From contig CABSJA010000002.1 of NCBI GenBank assembly GCA_902477915.1, positions 14,484-78,483 of the forward strand: DNA of 64,000 nucleotides, in the 5' to 3' direction. Below are positions 1 to 9,441 of the stretch, piece after piece. The notes under the pieces are model-generated. The model was given only the letters and a program-made list of their open reading frames with translations, was not told the DNA's origin and ran no database searches. Position 1 is the first letter of the stretch. Every line of letters starts with the position of its first letter. The stretch comes from an uncultured Veillonella sp. GTDB lineage: Bacteria > Bacillota > Negativicutes > Veillonellales > Veillonellaceae. Position numbers and translations under genes: made by a program.

Positions 1-121
1 TATCTATATTTTTGAATTCATCTTGATTTCATTTTACTACAAAGTATTATATTGTCTATAAAGGAGTTGTTAAACTTTTATAAAATAAAATAATAATTAT
101 GCTATTAAACGTAGATTAATA

Positions 122-691
122 CTATATATAGCCATTAGCGTTAATACCATACCATAATATATCACCGATAGTATCACCAAAGACGATAGATTGAAGAACA
201 AAGATGGTAATGCCCATAACCCAGTCTTGTTTTCGGGACGGAGTTTCTTCAAGCCCTGTAGATTGGCTTATACTAGCAGTGATAGGAGTATAGGCAGTTC
301 TTTCACCGTAACCATTCTCCCCTTCATCGCCCTTTTTCAATTCGTAGGTTAAGAATATAAAGAACCCTATAATAGGAATAAAGGATATCAGCTGAGTCCA
401 GCCGCTGCGGCCAATATCATGCATACGGCGTGCTGTGATGGCGATATTAGGAATCACAAAAAATAAAGTTACTAATAACGTAATCGTATCAATAATAGAC
501 TCAAAATTATAGAGGCCAACACCTTTACAAAGGATGGCTACTACACTCAGCGTACCTTGAATCATCATCATTCCAGCCATAAATCGCCAGTATTCACTAC
601 GGCTCGCACGACCTTTAAAATTAGCGTAGTTTTTGATGCCTAGCACAAAGGCATCGGTATAGTTCAAATCATATACATTTACAGATGCCAT
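122..691 (-). CDS. DUF805 family membrane protein
   Basis: A 189-residue inner-membrane protein of the DUF805 (YhaH-like) family. Near the N-terminus (about residues 20-36) it has the family signature NYANFKGRASRSEYW, in which the GR-x-x-R-x-EYW residues are diagnostic. Hydrophobic segments follow at about 40-60, 65-88 and 100-118, with the ARRMHDIGRSGW motif between the second and third. A fourth hydrophobic stretch lies near the C-terminus, which extends beyond the usual family length. The start is supported by GAGGAGG 8 nt upstream. It lies 3 nt downstream of another DUF805 gene, so the two are probably co-transcribed. The biochemical function of DUF805 proteins is unknown. Confidence 0.85.
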   Translation of the reverse strand: MASVNVYDLNYTDAFVLGIKNYANFKGRASRSEYWRFMAGMMMIQGTLSVVAILCKGVGLYNFESIIDTITLLVTLFFVIPNIAITARRMHDIGRSGWTQLISFIPIIGFFIFLTYELKKGDEGENGYGERTAYTPITASISQSTGLEETPSRKQDWVMGITIFVLQSIVFGDTIGDILWYGINANGYI

Positions 692-694
692 GGC

Positions 695-1618
695 CTAGTC
701 CTCCTCAAACTCTTCAAAACCAATGATTTTCCAACCATTGCCAGTGCTGTATAAACGAACTAACATAGACGGTCTTTTATCTACAAAGTCCACTCTATAT
801 CCGATATAATCCACCGTTACATCATCATCAACATCTTGAGACACATAATCCAATCGTATAGATTCTACAGCAGAACGTTGTTCCTTTGACTTAGCTTGCT
901 GCCAGAGATCAAAGGTACCATACCGTTCCATTTCACGACTGCTCAACTCACGATAGGCACTGTGATAGTCTCCGTTAACCAGCGCTTGGTAATACTCTTT
1001 TACAACTAGATAGCCTTCTGTTGTAGCAGAATCACTATTTAGTAAACGGTTTGCTTTTTTGGTAAAAGCCCCCTGCCCTAAATTACCAAAGGCTGTTTCT
1101 TCTACCATATAATTATGCCCCATCATAGATGTCCCTACGCTGCTAGTAACCCACCCTAAAACAAGAATAATCACGATGAATACACCAGAAATAGACTGCT
1201 TTTCATGTATACTTGGTTCTACAGATATCTGTTCATTAGTTATGCTTGCTTCTTGTGTTGGAGCCGATCTTTTACATAATAAATAGAGCAACGCAATCCA
1301 TCCTAAAATAGGAACAAAGATGAGAATCATCAAGGTTGGATCATTATTAGAATCACGTAACCGTCTCGCTACCATCATAATGGTGGGCAATACTAACACT
1401 ACTGTTAATGCCGTCAATACGCCGCCCCCTAAGGATATGGCATATAAAAATCCATAGGGTATGAATGTGGCAAGACCTGTTATAAAAGTAACTAGACCAT
1501 ATACAAAGGTCATAGCGCTTATGGTAAGCCAAAAGTCGGCTGTCGTTGTTCGTCCCTTATGATTCGCATAGTTTTCTACTAGCTCACGATAGAGGATTTC
1601 AAATACTCTCTGCTTCAT
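695..1618 (-). CDS. DUF805 family membrane protein with extracytoplasmic C-terminal domain
   Basis: A 307-residue relative of the next gene. The N-terminal third has the DUF805 pattern (NYANHKGRTTTADFW, then ARRLRDSNND after the second membrane segment). A further transmembrane helix at about residues 145-165 (VFIVIILVLGWVTSSVG) is followed by about 140 soluble residues. That tail (about 205-300: VKEYYQALVNGDYHSAYRELSS, ending GNGWKIIGFEEFEED) resembles small NTF2-like or DUF4878-type domains found outside the membrane; this resemblance is my reading of the pattern. AGGAG stands 4-5 nt before the ATG. First gene of a two-gene DUF805 operon. Function unknown. Confidence 0.8.
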   Translation of the reverse strand: MKQRVFEILYRELVENYANHKGRTTTADFWLTISAMTFVYGLVTFITGLATFIPYGFLYAISLGGGVLTALTVVLVLPTIMMVARRLRDSNNDPTLMILIFVPILGWIALLYLLCKRSAPTQEASITNEQISVEPSIHEKQSISGVFIVIILVLGWVTSSVGTSMMGHNYMVEETAFGNLGQGAFTKKANRLLNSDSATTEGYLVVKEYYQALVNGDYHSAYRELSSREMERYGTFDLWQQAKSKEQRSAVESIRLDYVSQDVDDDVTVDYIGYRVDFVDKRPSMLVRLYSTGNGWKIIGFEEFEED

Positions 1619-1784
1619 AAATCTCCTACTCTATTTAGATATGATACAAACTTAGATAATCCTATTATACTATGCTTTACCAAACCTTTTATTTCATTTT
1701 TTCTTCATTAAATTTATCTATACTAATAATATATTTTTTACAACTAAAATTCGTGCAATTAAGTTTGTATAGGAGATAATAATT

Positions 1785-2075
1785 ATGAACGCTAAATTGA
1801 CTAAAGTAGTAGCTATGGCCAGCTTGGCAGCATTCTTATCCGTTGGTATTGGTGCCAATGTAGCACAAGCCAAAGATTACCACTTCAAAATCGGTGAAAA
1901 CCATCGCATGGTAAAGAACGATGATGGCACAGTGGACAGCAGTGCTCATCCATGGTTCAAAGCAGATCAAAAGAAACATAGAAAACACAAAATTTCTGAA
2001 CGCGAAAAACATGACAAAAATGCAACTGCAAAACGCAGTGAACGTCATCAACGTTCCGAATCTACAAACGGCTAA
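1785..2075 (+). CDS. small secreted His/Lys-rich protein
   Basis: A 96-residue protein with a clear Sec signal peptide (positive start MNAKLTK, hydrophobic core to about residue 25, AxA cleavage site near ANVAQA-KDY). The mature part is about 66 residues, very hydrophilic and rich in Lys, His and Arg, with a degenerate repeat of KHRKHKISEREKH type. AGGAG lies 9 nt before the ATG. It stands alone, divergent from the DUF805 pair and ended by a strong hairpin terminator. The histidines could bind metal, but nothing in the sequence proves this. I do not recognise the family. Confidence 0.7.
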   Translation: MNAKLTKVVAMASLAAFLSVGIGANVAQAKDYHFKIGENHRMVKNDDGTVDSSAHPWFKADQKKHRKHKISEREKHDKNATAKRSERHQRSESTNG

Positions 2076-2135
2076 TCATACCCCTTTCATAACTGGTTAT
2101 CCAGTCATATAACACATAACTAAACTAACTAACCT

Positions 2136-2173
2136 AAAAAGGACGTTATACACATGTATAACGTCCTTTTTAG
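2136..2173. terminator. bidirectional terminator between secreted protein and trp operon
   Basis: A near-perfect inverted repeat, AAAAAGGACGTTATA and TATAACGTCCTTTTT with a short loop. It is flanked by A and T runs, so it can end transcription of the small secreted protein on the plus strand and of trpA on the minus strand. Confidence 0.85.
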
Positions 2174-2212
2174 TATGTATTGTATTATCTATTTATTATG
2201 CGTTAGCTCTTA

Positions 2213-3004
2213 TTATGCATCAGCTTTTAGCACAGCTTGTTTCATAGATTGTACGTAATCAAATAATGCTTGATCTGCATGTTCGCCGTGTTCTGCAACG
2301 ATTTTAACGATAGCAGAGCCTACGATAGCACCGTCAGATACGCGCGCCATTGCTTCTGCTTGTTCTGGCTTAGAAATACCAAAACCAACGGCTACAGGGA
2401 TATCTGTATATTTGCGAATGGTTTCAACGATGGATTTAATATCCGTTTTTATTTCGCTACGCATACCTGTAACACCGAGGGAAGATACGCAGTACACAAA
2501 GCCTTCTGCGTCTTTTGCGATCATTTCAATGCGGTTTTCAGATGTTGGAGCGATCAAGGATACCACTTCAACACCGTGTTTATTGGCGATGCTAGCAAGT
2601 TCGCCTTTTTCTTCAAACGGCATATCTGGCACGATAACGCCGGAGATGCCAACCTCTTCGCAGAGGGTAAAGAATTTTTCACGACCGAATACATAGATTG
2701 GGTTCAAGTAGGTCATGAACACGAGTGGGATAGTCACTGCATCTTCACCTGTGCGCAAACGACGCACCATATCAAAGATATCGTGAATTTTTACGCCTGT
2801 AGATAATGCGCGTGTGCTCGCTTCTTGGATAACTGGACCTTCCGCTGTTGGATCAGAGAAGGGAATACCAATTTCTACCATGTCGGCGCCAGCTTTCACC
2901 ATGACGCGAATATAACGTTCTGTATTCTCGATGCCATGATCACCAGCGCTGATAAACGGGATGAATGCCTTGCCCTTTGTGAAAGCGTCTTTAATTTTAC
3001 TCAT
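2213..3004 (-). CDS. trpA: tryptophan synthase alpha subunit
   Basis: A 263-residue TIM barrel that cleaves indole-3-glycerol phosphate to indole and glyceraldehyde-3-phosphate and passes indole to TrpB. Catalytic Glu is in MVEIGIPFSDPTAEGP and catalytic Asp in GVIVPDMPFEE. The phosphate-binding GFGISKPEQ segment follows near residue 215. Its ATG overlaps the trpB stop by 8 nt, indicating translational coupling for a heterotetramer. Last gene of the trp operon, followed by a hairpin terminator. Confidence 0.97.
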   Translation of the reverse strand: MSKIKDAFTKGKAFIPFISAGDHGIENTERYIRVMVKAGADMVEIGIPFSDPTAEGPVIQEASTRALSTGVKIHDIFDMVRRLRTGEDAVTIPLVFMTYLNPIYVFGREKFFTLCEEVGISGVIVPDMPFEEKGELASIANKHGVEVVSLIAPTSENRIEMIAKDAEGFVYCVSSLGVTGMRSEIKTDIKSIVETIRKYTDIPVAVGFGISKPEQAEAMARVSDGAIVGSAIVKIVAEHGEHADQALFDYVQSMKQAVLKADA

Positions 3005-4190
3005 GAAGATCCACCCCTCTATATTTCGCCATAGCCGCTACGTCTTTGTCGCCACGACCAGATAAACAAATAATAATGATATCGTCCTTGCTCATAGTAG
3101 GTGCAATTTTACGTGCATGTGCCACTGCATGAGCACTTTCAATCGCTGGAATAATACCCTCTAAACGAGACAAGTATTCGAAAGCATCTACTGCTTCATC
3201 ATCCGTTACAGGTACGTATTCAGCGCGACCACTATCGTGCAAGTACGCATGTTCAGGGCCAATGCCAGGGTAATCAAGACCTGCAGAGATAGAATATACT
3301 GGAGCAATTTGGCCATCTTCGTCTTGGCAGAAGTAAGATTTCATACCATGGAAGATACCAACAGAACCTTTTGCGATTGTCGCTGCATGTTCCTCGGTAT
3401 CGATACCGCGACCTGCCGCTTCACAACCGATGAGGCGAACACCTTCATCAGGGATAAAGTGATAGAACATCCCCATCGCATTAGAACCGCCGCCTACACA
3501 AGCCATAACAGCTGTTGGCAATTTACCTTCTGCTTCTAGGATTTGCTCACGCGCTTCACGGCTAATGATGGATTGAAAATCACGAACGATCATAGGGAAT
3601 GGATGAGCGCCCATAACAGAACCCAATACATAGTGCGTATCGGACATGCGGTTTGTCCATTCGCGCAATGCTTCAGAAACAGCATCTTTTAATGTGCTAG
3701 TACCAGTTGTTACAGGATGCACCTTAGCGCCCAATAATTCCATGCGATATACGTTAAGCGCTTGACGTTCACAGTCTTCAGCACCCATGTATACTTCACA
3801 TTCCATGCCCATCAACGCAGCAATAGTAGCTGTTGCTACACCGTGTTGACCTGCACCAGTTTCAGCAATAACACGAGTTTTACCCATGCGTTTTGCTAAT
3901 AACATTTGGCCGATTACATTGTTCAATTTATGGGAACCAGTATGGTTCAAATCTTCACGTTTCAAATAAATTTTGGCCCCACCAAGGTCTTTTGTCATGC
4001 GATCTGCATAGTATAAAAGGGATGGACGACCTGTATATTTTTTATGTAAATCCTCAAGTTCGCGCACGAAATCAGGATCATCTTTGTACTTGTTGTATGC
4101 CTCTTCCAATTCGATGACTGCATTCATCAATGTTTCTGGCATAAATTGGCCACCAAAGGAGCCAAAATAACCATGTCTTTGTTCACTCAT
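2997..4190 (-). CDS. trpB: tryptophan synthase beta subunit
   Basis: A 397-residue PLP enzyme that condenses indole with L-serine. The PLP lysine is in the HTGSHKLNN motif near residue 87, and the glycine-rich phosphate loop is CVGGGSNAMG. I place the start at the Met of MSEQRHGYFGSFGGQF because AAGG sits a few nt upstream and the known N-terminus begins there. An upstream in-frame ATG would add 12 residues without a good ribosome site. It overlaps trpA by 8 nt and follows trpCF after a 173-bp gap in which I see no strong signal. Confidence 0.96.
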   Translation of the reverse strand: MSEQRHGYFGSFGGQFMPETLMNAVIELEEAYNKYKDDPDFVRELEDLHKKYTGRPSLLYYADRMTKDLGGAKIYLKREDLNHTGSHKLNNVIGQMLLAKRMGKTRVIAETGAGQHGVATATIAALMGMECEVYMGAEDCERQALNVYRMELLGAKVHPVTTGTSTLKDAVSEALREWTNRMSDTHYVLGSVMGAHPFPMIVRDFQSIISREAREQILEAEGKLPTAVMACVGGGSNAMGMFYHFIPDEGVRLIGCEAAGRGIDTEEHAATIAKGSVGIFHGMKSYFCQDEDGQIAPVYSISAGLDYPGIGPEHAYLHDSGRAEYVPVTDDEAVDAFEYLSRLEGIIPAIESAHAVAHARKIAPTMSKDDIIIICLSGRGDKDVAAMAKYRGVDLHE

Positions 4191-4363
4191 ATAACTTACC
4201 TTTCCATGTACCATTCCTGCTAGCACGCTATGTATAGCATTACTATTGGTATCTATCTCAACAATCGATGAATTCCATCGGATGTGTCTAAAATATTATT
4301 ATATCTTAGATTTATGTATTTTCTATGATTACTCGCCTATAATAGGCCTTATTCTCTCAACAT

Positions 4364-5863
4364 TCAGTGAGCTATGGTTCTCACGATGTTTGTGAAAGCT
4401 TTAATTTTCTCATCGTCTTTCACGCCATTGGTTTCAATACCGCTACTGATATCTATGCCGTAAGGGCGAACTGTGCGGATAGCACGTGCCACATTTGTAC
4501 CATCGATACCACCTGCGAGCATAAAGGGACGTTCAAACTCATCTAAGCAAGACCAGTCGAACACTTCGCCCGTACCACCGCGTTCATCCTTATGGTACGC
4601 ATCAAATAGTAGCATATCAGCACTGCTATCAATCCACGCTTCTGCATCTTCAGCACTGCGGATTTGAATAGCCTTCCAAACCTCTACATCTGTTTTCTCT
4701 TTGAGAGCTTGGATAAAAGCTTCATCTTCATCGCCGTGCAATTGCACCGCATCAAGATTGACTTCTTTAGCGATCGTAACGAGGTTATCTAGTGTTTCAT
4801 TGACGAAGACACCTACCGTTTTAATCGCTTCAGAATTGGTGTTTTCTTCGCCAAATCCATTAGTATCTTGTGTTGTCTCAGCGTTCATTGGCACCGTATT
4901 TGTACCATATGTTTTTACATATTGTTTATGTAGCTCTTCCACCAATGTTTTAGCTTTGTCGACAGTAACTTGTCGTTTGCTTGGTGCAAATACAAGGCCC
5001 ATGTAGTCTGGCTTAGCCTCTACTACAGCAGGGATTGTTTCTACCTTGGAGATACCACACATCTTAACCTTTGGTGTGTAGTATGTGGGCCCATAGAGAT
5101 ATGCCAATTTCTCAACCTTGTTAGGAGAACGCATAAAGGTTTCACCCATCAAGGCAACGCCGATGTTGTTATCGCGCAATACTTGAATATCCTCTGGCGT
5201 TTCTAAACCGCTTTCAGATACGAAGATTACATCGTCTTGAACGAGATTGCGCAAGCGTACACTGTTTTGTACGTCTACAGTGAAGTCTTTTAAATTGCGG
5301 TTGTTAACGCCAATAATGCGGGCACCACAATCGATGGCCATTTGTACTTCCTGTTCGTCGTGAGCCTCTACCAAGGAAGACAAGCCAAGAGAGTCGGCTA
5401 ACTCACGGAACTTCGTCAATGTAGGCACATCGAGGCATGCACAGATTAATAGGATTGCACTAGCGCCCCACACCTTCGCTTGGTAGATTTGGTATTCATC
5501 GATGATGAAGTCCTTACGAAGGACAGGAATTTTTACGGTGCTAGCAATTTCTTGTAAATATTTTTTGTCGCCCTTAAAGAAGTCTGGCTCAGTCAACACA
5601 GAGATGGCTGCTGCCCCAGCTACTTCATATTCTTTGGCGATGTCTAAATAGGGGAAATGCTCGGCGATAATCCCCTTTGAAGGGGACGCCTTCTTTACTT
5701 CGCAAATGAAGTTAAAGTCTTGCTGGCGAAGGGCTGCTTCAAAAGGAAATCCTGTATCGGATGGTAACGCTAAGGCCGCTGCTTTCACAGCCTCAGGCGT
5801 TTCCACCTCTTTTTCTTGGGCCACTCGAACTTTGGTAGCCTCTACAATCTTATCTAAAATCAA
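4364..5863 (-). CDS. trpCF: fused indole-3-glycerol phosphate synthase / phosphoribosylanthranilate isomerase
   Basis: A 499-residue bifunctional enzyme. Residues about 1-255 are TrpC (motifs FICEVKKASPSKG, VLRKDFIIDEYQIYQA, IIGVNNRNL, VSESGL). Residues about 265-499 are TrpF (VKMCGISK, then VGVFVNE, VQLHGDE, LAGGI, DISSGIET). The two barrels are joined as in enteric TrpC(F). Within TrpF, between the first conserved segment and VGVFVNE, there is an unusual polar stretch of about 25 residues (including AETTQDTNGFGEENTNSE) that is probably a surface loop. The gene is 3 nt from trpD, and together the trp genes cover every step from chorismate. Confidence 0.96.
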   Translation of the reverse strand: MILDKIVEATKVRVAQEKEVETPEAVKAAALALPSDTGFPFEAALRQQDFNFICEVKKASPSKGIIAEHFPYLDIAKEYEVAGAAAISVLTEPDFFKGDKKYLQEIASTVKIPVLRKDFIIDEYQIYQAKVWGASAILLICACLDVPTLTKFRELADSLGLSSLVEAHDEQEVQMAIDCGARIIGVNNRNLKDFTVDVQNSVRLRNLVQDDVIFVSESGLETPEDIQVLRDNNIGVALMGETFMRSPNKVEKLAYLYGPTYYTPKVKMCGISKVETIPAVVEAKPDYMGLVFAPSKRQVTVDKAKTLVEELHKQYVKTYGTNTVPMNAETTQDTNGFGEENTNSEAIKTVGVFVNETLDNLVTIAKEVNLDAVQLHGDEDEAFIQALKEKTDVEVWKAIQIRSAEDAEAWIDSSADMLLFDAYHKDERGGTGEVFDWSCLDEFERPFMLAGGIDGTNVARAIRTVRPYGIDISSGIETNGVKDDEKIKAFTNIVRTIAH

Positions 5864-5866
5864 TGG

Positions 5867-6877
5867 TTATACCTCTTGGGTTGCTTTCACAAACTGTTCC
5901 ATTGTAGCAAGCGCCTTGCCAGAGTCGATCATATTTTTCGCCTCTTCAATGCCTTCTGCTAATGTAATGCCATCTTTTGCAAGATAAATCGCCATACCAG
6001 CGTTAAGAAGAACGGCTGTGCGTTTACCACCTTGCTCACCACCGAGAACGCGGCGTGTAATCTCAGCGTTTACAATAGCGTCGCCACCTTCAAGCTCAGT
6101 TTTGTCGGCGTATTCGAAACCATATTCTTTAGGATCGAATTCGTAGCTTGTGAAAGTTCCATTATTAATTTCGCATACATACGTTTTGTTAGTTGCCGTA
6201 ATCTCATCAAGGCCGTCGAAGCCGTGTACCACAGCACCGCGTTTAACGCCAAGATTAGCCAATACGCGAGCCAATGGTTCTACCAAAGATTTATCGTACA
6301 CACCCATCAATTCCACAGTAGCACCTGCTGGATTTGCCAAAGGTCCAAGGATGTTAAATACTGTACGAACGCCTAATGCCTTACGTACAGGACCTGCATA
6401 CTTCATAGCTTGGTGGTATACAGGAGCAAACATGAAGCACATATTTGCTTTATTAAGAACTGCTTCGTTTTGTTCGCCGTTAAGCTCTAATTTAGCGCCC
6501 AATGCTTCGATCAAGTCAGCAGCGCCACATTTACTAGATACACTGCGGTTACCATGTTTCGCTACAGGAATACCTGCAGCAGAAATGATAAAACCAGATG
6601 TAGTAGAAATGTTGAACGTATTAGCTTCGTCGCCACCAGTACCTACGATTTCCACAACTGTACCTTCATGAGGCACAGAACCAGCCTTCTCACGCATAAC
6701 CTCAGCGAACGCCGTAACCTCATCTACAGTAGGGCCTTTCGCTGCAAGAGCGCACAAGAAACCCGCCATAGGAACCTCGGCTACCTCGCCACTCATAATC
6801 TTATTCATTGTATCTTTAGCAAGATCATAAGATAAATCTTGACCATGTGTTACTGCATATAATGCGTCTTTAATCAT
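5867..6877 (-). CDS. trpD: anthranilate phosphoribosyltransferase
   Basis: A 336-residue enzyme of usual length that transfers the phosphoribosyl group of PRPP to anthranilate. The signature EIVGTGGDEANTFNIST lies near residue 76, with KHGNRSVSSKCGAADLIEALG after it. These bind PRPP, magnesium and anthranilate. AAGGAG precedes the ATG. A 156-bp gap separates it from trpG, longer than elsewhere in the operon. That gap contains a few short inverted repeats but no clear terminator or promoter, so I take trpD as part of the same transcript. Confidence 0.97.
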   Translation of the reverse strand: MIKDALYAVTHGQDLSYDLAKDTMNKIMSGEVAEVPMAGFLCALAAKGPTVDEVTAFAEVMREKAGSVPHEGTVVEIVGTGGDEANTFNISTTSGFIISAAGIPVAKHGNRSVSSKCGAADLIEALGAKLELNGEQNEAVLNKANMCFMFAPVYHQAMKYAGPVRKALGVRTVFNILGPLANPAGATVELMGVYDKSLVEPLARVLANLGVKRGAVVHGFDGLDEITATNKTYVCEINNGTFTSYEFDPKEYGFEYADKTELEGGDAIVNAEITRRVLGGEQGGKRTAVLLNAGMAIYLAKDGITLAEGIEEAKNMIDSGKALATMEQFVKATQEV

Positions 6878-7033
6878 TTTATATCTCCTTTTGAGGATAT
6901 CTATTAAATTAATACCATATCTACCTAGTCGGTACCGATTGGGTCATGCCATCGGAGTTCCGAGAGACCTTATTTCTGCCTTATCGTTCTAGATCTTAAA
7001 AATAGCCCCTCGAATAGCTAAATTAGTCAGTAG

Positions 7034-7600
7034 TTATTTTTCTAAGAAATTGCGAATCATTTGTTCCCCGTTTGGTGTCATGATAGATTCCGGATGGAAT
7101 TGGACTCCGTAGATTGGGTAGTCTTTGTGTTCTACGCTCATTACTTCGCCGTCGTCGGTAATGGATGTAACGATGAGTTCGCTTGGCATGGTTTCGTCAA
7201 TAATTGCCAAGGAGTGGTAGCGTGCTACTTCAAATTGTTCAGGTACGCCTTTAAGGATTTTGGATGGGTGTACTTGTTTGGCTACGCTTTGTTTGCCGTG
7301 CATAACTTGTTTTGCGTAAGATACAGTGCCACCGAATACTTCGCCGATGGCTTGGTGACCAAGGCATACGCCAAGGATTGGGAATTCGCCTTTGCATTCG
7401 CGCAATAGGTCTTCGTACACACCCGCATCAGCTGGTCTGCCAGGTCCTGGTGAAAGTATCACATAGTCTGGTTTTAAAGCGCGGATTTCTTCCACAGTTA
7501 ATTCATCACTGCGGATGACTTTAATGTCTGGATCGATAGAGCCTACTAATTGGTATAAATTGAAGGAGAAGCTATCGTAATTATCTATAAGGAGTACCAT
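7034..7600 (-). CDS. trpG: anthranilate synthase glutamine amidotransferase subunit
   Basis: A 188-residue class I amidotransferase that supplies ammonia to TrpE. It opens with the hallmark LLIDNYDSFSFNLYQ. The nucleophile Cys is in GVCLGHQAIGE and the His-Glu pair in GVQFHPESIMT. It starts immediately at the trpE stop codon, so the two subunits are likely coupled. The PabA role in folate synthesis can be shared by this subunit in many bacteria; no pabB is seen here. Confidence 0.96.
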   Translation of the reverse strand: MVLLIDNYDSFSFNLYQLVGSIDPDIKVIRSDELTVEEIRALKPDYVILSPGPGRPADAGVYEDLLRECKGEFPILGVCLGHQAIGEVFGGTVSYAKQVMHGKQSVAKQVHPSKILKGVPEQFEVARYHSLAIIDETMPSELIVTSITDDGEVMSVEHKDYPIYGVQFHPESIMTPNGEQMIRNFLEK

Positions 7601-9069
7601 TATTCTACCTCCTGTGCGTCTGTAATTGCGGAAATCATGGATTGGCCTTTGATCAAAGTTTCATTGTATTCGCTTGCAGGTACACTATCACGAACGATAC
7701 CTGCACCAGCGCGAACATAAACCTTACCGCCTTTATTCATAGCCATACGGATGCCGATACATACGTCCATGTTACCAGAGAAGTCGATGTAACCTACAGC
7801 GCCGCCGTATACACCGCGTGGGCTTTTTTCAAGTTCGTGTAAAATCTCGATAGCACGAATTTTAGGAGCCCCGGACAATGTACCAGCTGGCAATGTAGCA
7901 CCGATAGCATCGAGAGCATCTTTACCGTCTTGAATGTCGCCGCTTACAGTAGATGTAATGTGGATTACATGAGAGAAACGTTGCAACATATGTAACGCCT
8001 CTACTTTTACGGAACCAAATTTAGAAATTTTACCTAAGTCGTTCCGGCCAAGGTCAACGAGCATGTTATGTTCAGCCAACTCTTTCTCGTCGTTAATGAG
8101 CTTTTCTTCAATAGCGAGGTCCTCTGCTTCGGTTTTACCGCGGCGCATAGTACCTGCAATTGGGAAGGTGTACATTTTACCATCTGTCAATTTTACCAAT
8201 GTTTCTGGAGAAGCACCTGTAAGCTCTACATCGCCACCAGATAGGTAGAACATGTATGGAGATGGGTTCAACGTACGCAATACGCGGTACGCATTTAACA
8301 AGCTACCATCGAACTCAGCTTCACGGCGGTTAGATACAACACATTGGAAGATATCCCCTTCCTTGATGTAGTGCTGTGTCTTTTTAACAACTGCTTCAAA
8401 CTCATCCTTTGTAAACTCAGAGGTAAACTCTGTTTTAAGGATACCTTTTGGAATATTAGCCTCTTTGCCGTTTACTACGAGATCAGCTAATGCTTTCAAC
8501 TCAAGCTCAGCCTTGTTGTAATTACGTTCCAAATCGTTTGTGCTGATGTTAGCAATCAAGTAGATTTTATTTTTGTAATGGTCAAAGGCGATTACCTTAT
8601 CGAAGAGCATAAGGTCTACATCGTTCACCATAGCAGGGTCATCATCTGGTGTTGGGAAATCGAGTGTTGGCTCGATATAGCGGATATATTCACAAGCAAA
8701 GTACCCTACAAAGCCGCCTGTGAAGGTTGGTAATTCTTCTAAACGAGGGCTTTTATATTGGCTCAAAATATTGCGAATCTCTGCAGCTGGGTCAGAACAC
8801 TCAAAGGTACGTGTTGTACCGTCTTTGATAGTCATTTGATGATTTTTGCAGAAGAGCTCAATCTTAGGATCATAGCCCAAGAAGGAGTAACGGCCCCAAT
8901 GATTACTATTATCCGCACTTTCAAGCAAGTACGTATGACTGCTCACTTGTTTTAACGCTTTCAACACGCTAATCGGTGTGCGTACGTCGGATAAAATTTC
9001 CATATATACAGGCACGATATCGTAGCCCGGTGCGATAGCTTTCACACGGTCAAGACTAGGAAAAATCAT
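7600..9069 (-). CDS. trpE: anthranilate synthase component I
   Basis: A 489-residue chorismate-binding enzyme. The N-terminal feedback site contains the LLES motif (TYLLESADNSNHWGRYSF), so allosteric inhibition by tryptophan is expected. The C-terminal catalytic half has PYMFYLSGG, GASPETLVK, PIAGTMRRG and LVDLGRNDLG. The start is the Met of MIFPSLDRV: GGAGG lies 7 nt upstream. A longer in-frame start upstream would run into the T-box terminator stem. First gene of trpEGDCFBA, controlled by the T-box just upstream. Confidence 0.96.
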   Translation of the reverse strand: MIFPSLDRVKAIAPGYDIVPVYMEILSDVRTPISVLKALKQVSSHTYLLESADNSNHWGRYSFLGYDPKIELFCKNHQMTIKDGTTRTFECSDPAAEIRNILSQYKSPRLEELPTFTGGFVGYFACEYIRYIEPTLDFPTPDDDPAMVNDVDLMLFDKVIAFDHYKNKIYLIANISTNDLERNYNKAELELKALADLVVNGKEANIPKGILKTEFTSEFTKDEFEAVVKKTQHYIKEGDIFQCVVSNRREAEFDGSLLNAYRVLRTLNPSPYMFYLSGGDVELTGASPETLVKLTDGKMYTFPIAGTMRRGKTEAEDLAIEEKLINDEKELAEHNMLVDLGRNDLGKISKFGSVKVEALHMLQRFSHVIHITSTVSGDIQDGKDALDAIGATLPAGTLSGAPKIRAIEILHELEKSPRGVYGGAVGYIDFSGNMDVCIGIRMAMNKGGKVYVRAGAGIVRDSVPASEYNETLIKGQSMISAITDAQEVE

Positions 9070-9095
9070 GAGAACCTCCATCTGGCGTTGGCCAA

Positions 9096-9136
9096 TAAAA
9101 AAACTCGCCCATGACAATATAACGTCAAGGACGAGT
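9096..9136 (-). terminator. T-box-controlled terminator before trpE
   Basis: An 8-bp stem ACTCGTCC / GGGCGAGT (one G-U pair) followed directly by a T run. It ends 27 nt before the trpE start codon. It is mutually exclusive with the antiterminator formed by the T-box core. Confidence 0.9.
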
Positions 9137-9435
9137 CTATAGTTCTATTTTTACAAGAGTATTAGAAAATACTTGTATTATGCTATAAATCGCGGTACCA
9201 CCTTGTTTGAATGCAGCGCATTCCTCTTTCGCAGGATACTAACATATCCCTCACGACTAACGCTCGTGTGACGTCGCACCATACTAGGAATGAAATTCAT
9301 TCTTTTCCATGCGCCCTCGGTGGTCCATTTAATAAGCTGCGTACTACGGGTTCTCAGCTAATCCCGCTCTCTGTGAGTGCATTTCCTATTTTTATCTCCA
9401 CCTCATCGGTTTCTTTTAGGCGAGTATAAAATTAT
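9096..9435 (-). promoter_or_regulatory. tryptophan T-box riboswitch leader of the trp operon
   Basis: The minus strand carries the T-box core AAGGTGGTACCGCG at 9191-9204. A Stem I region upstream has the AGAGAGC-type conserved segment. On the 3' side of Stem I the codon UGG (9325-9327) sits as AAAUGGACCACC, its CCACC pairing with GGUGG at 9398-9402. UGG followed by A is a readable tryptophan specifier. Downstream the stem ACTCGTCC / GGGCGAGT followed by seven T (9096-9136) is the terminator. Established mechanism: uncharged tRNA-Trp pairs with UGG and the T-box bulge and favours antitermination. Confidence 0.93.
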
Positions 9436-9441
9436 AATCTG

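Noticed and set aside
1..121. gene or signal at the left edge
   Set aside because: Only AT-rich sequence downstream of the DUF805 gene; no hairpin or frame of use.
2270..2806. long plus-strand frames opposite trpA and other operon genes
   Set aside because: These frames mirror strong, conserved genes on the other strand, have no ribosome sites and show Cys/His/Phe-rich compositions typical of antisense translation.
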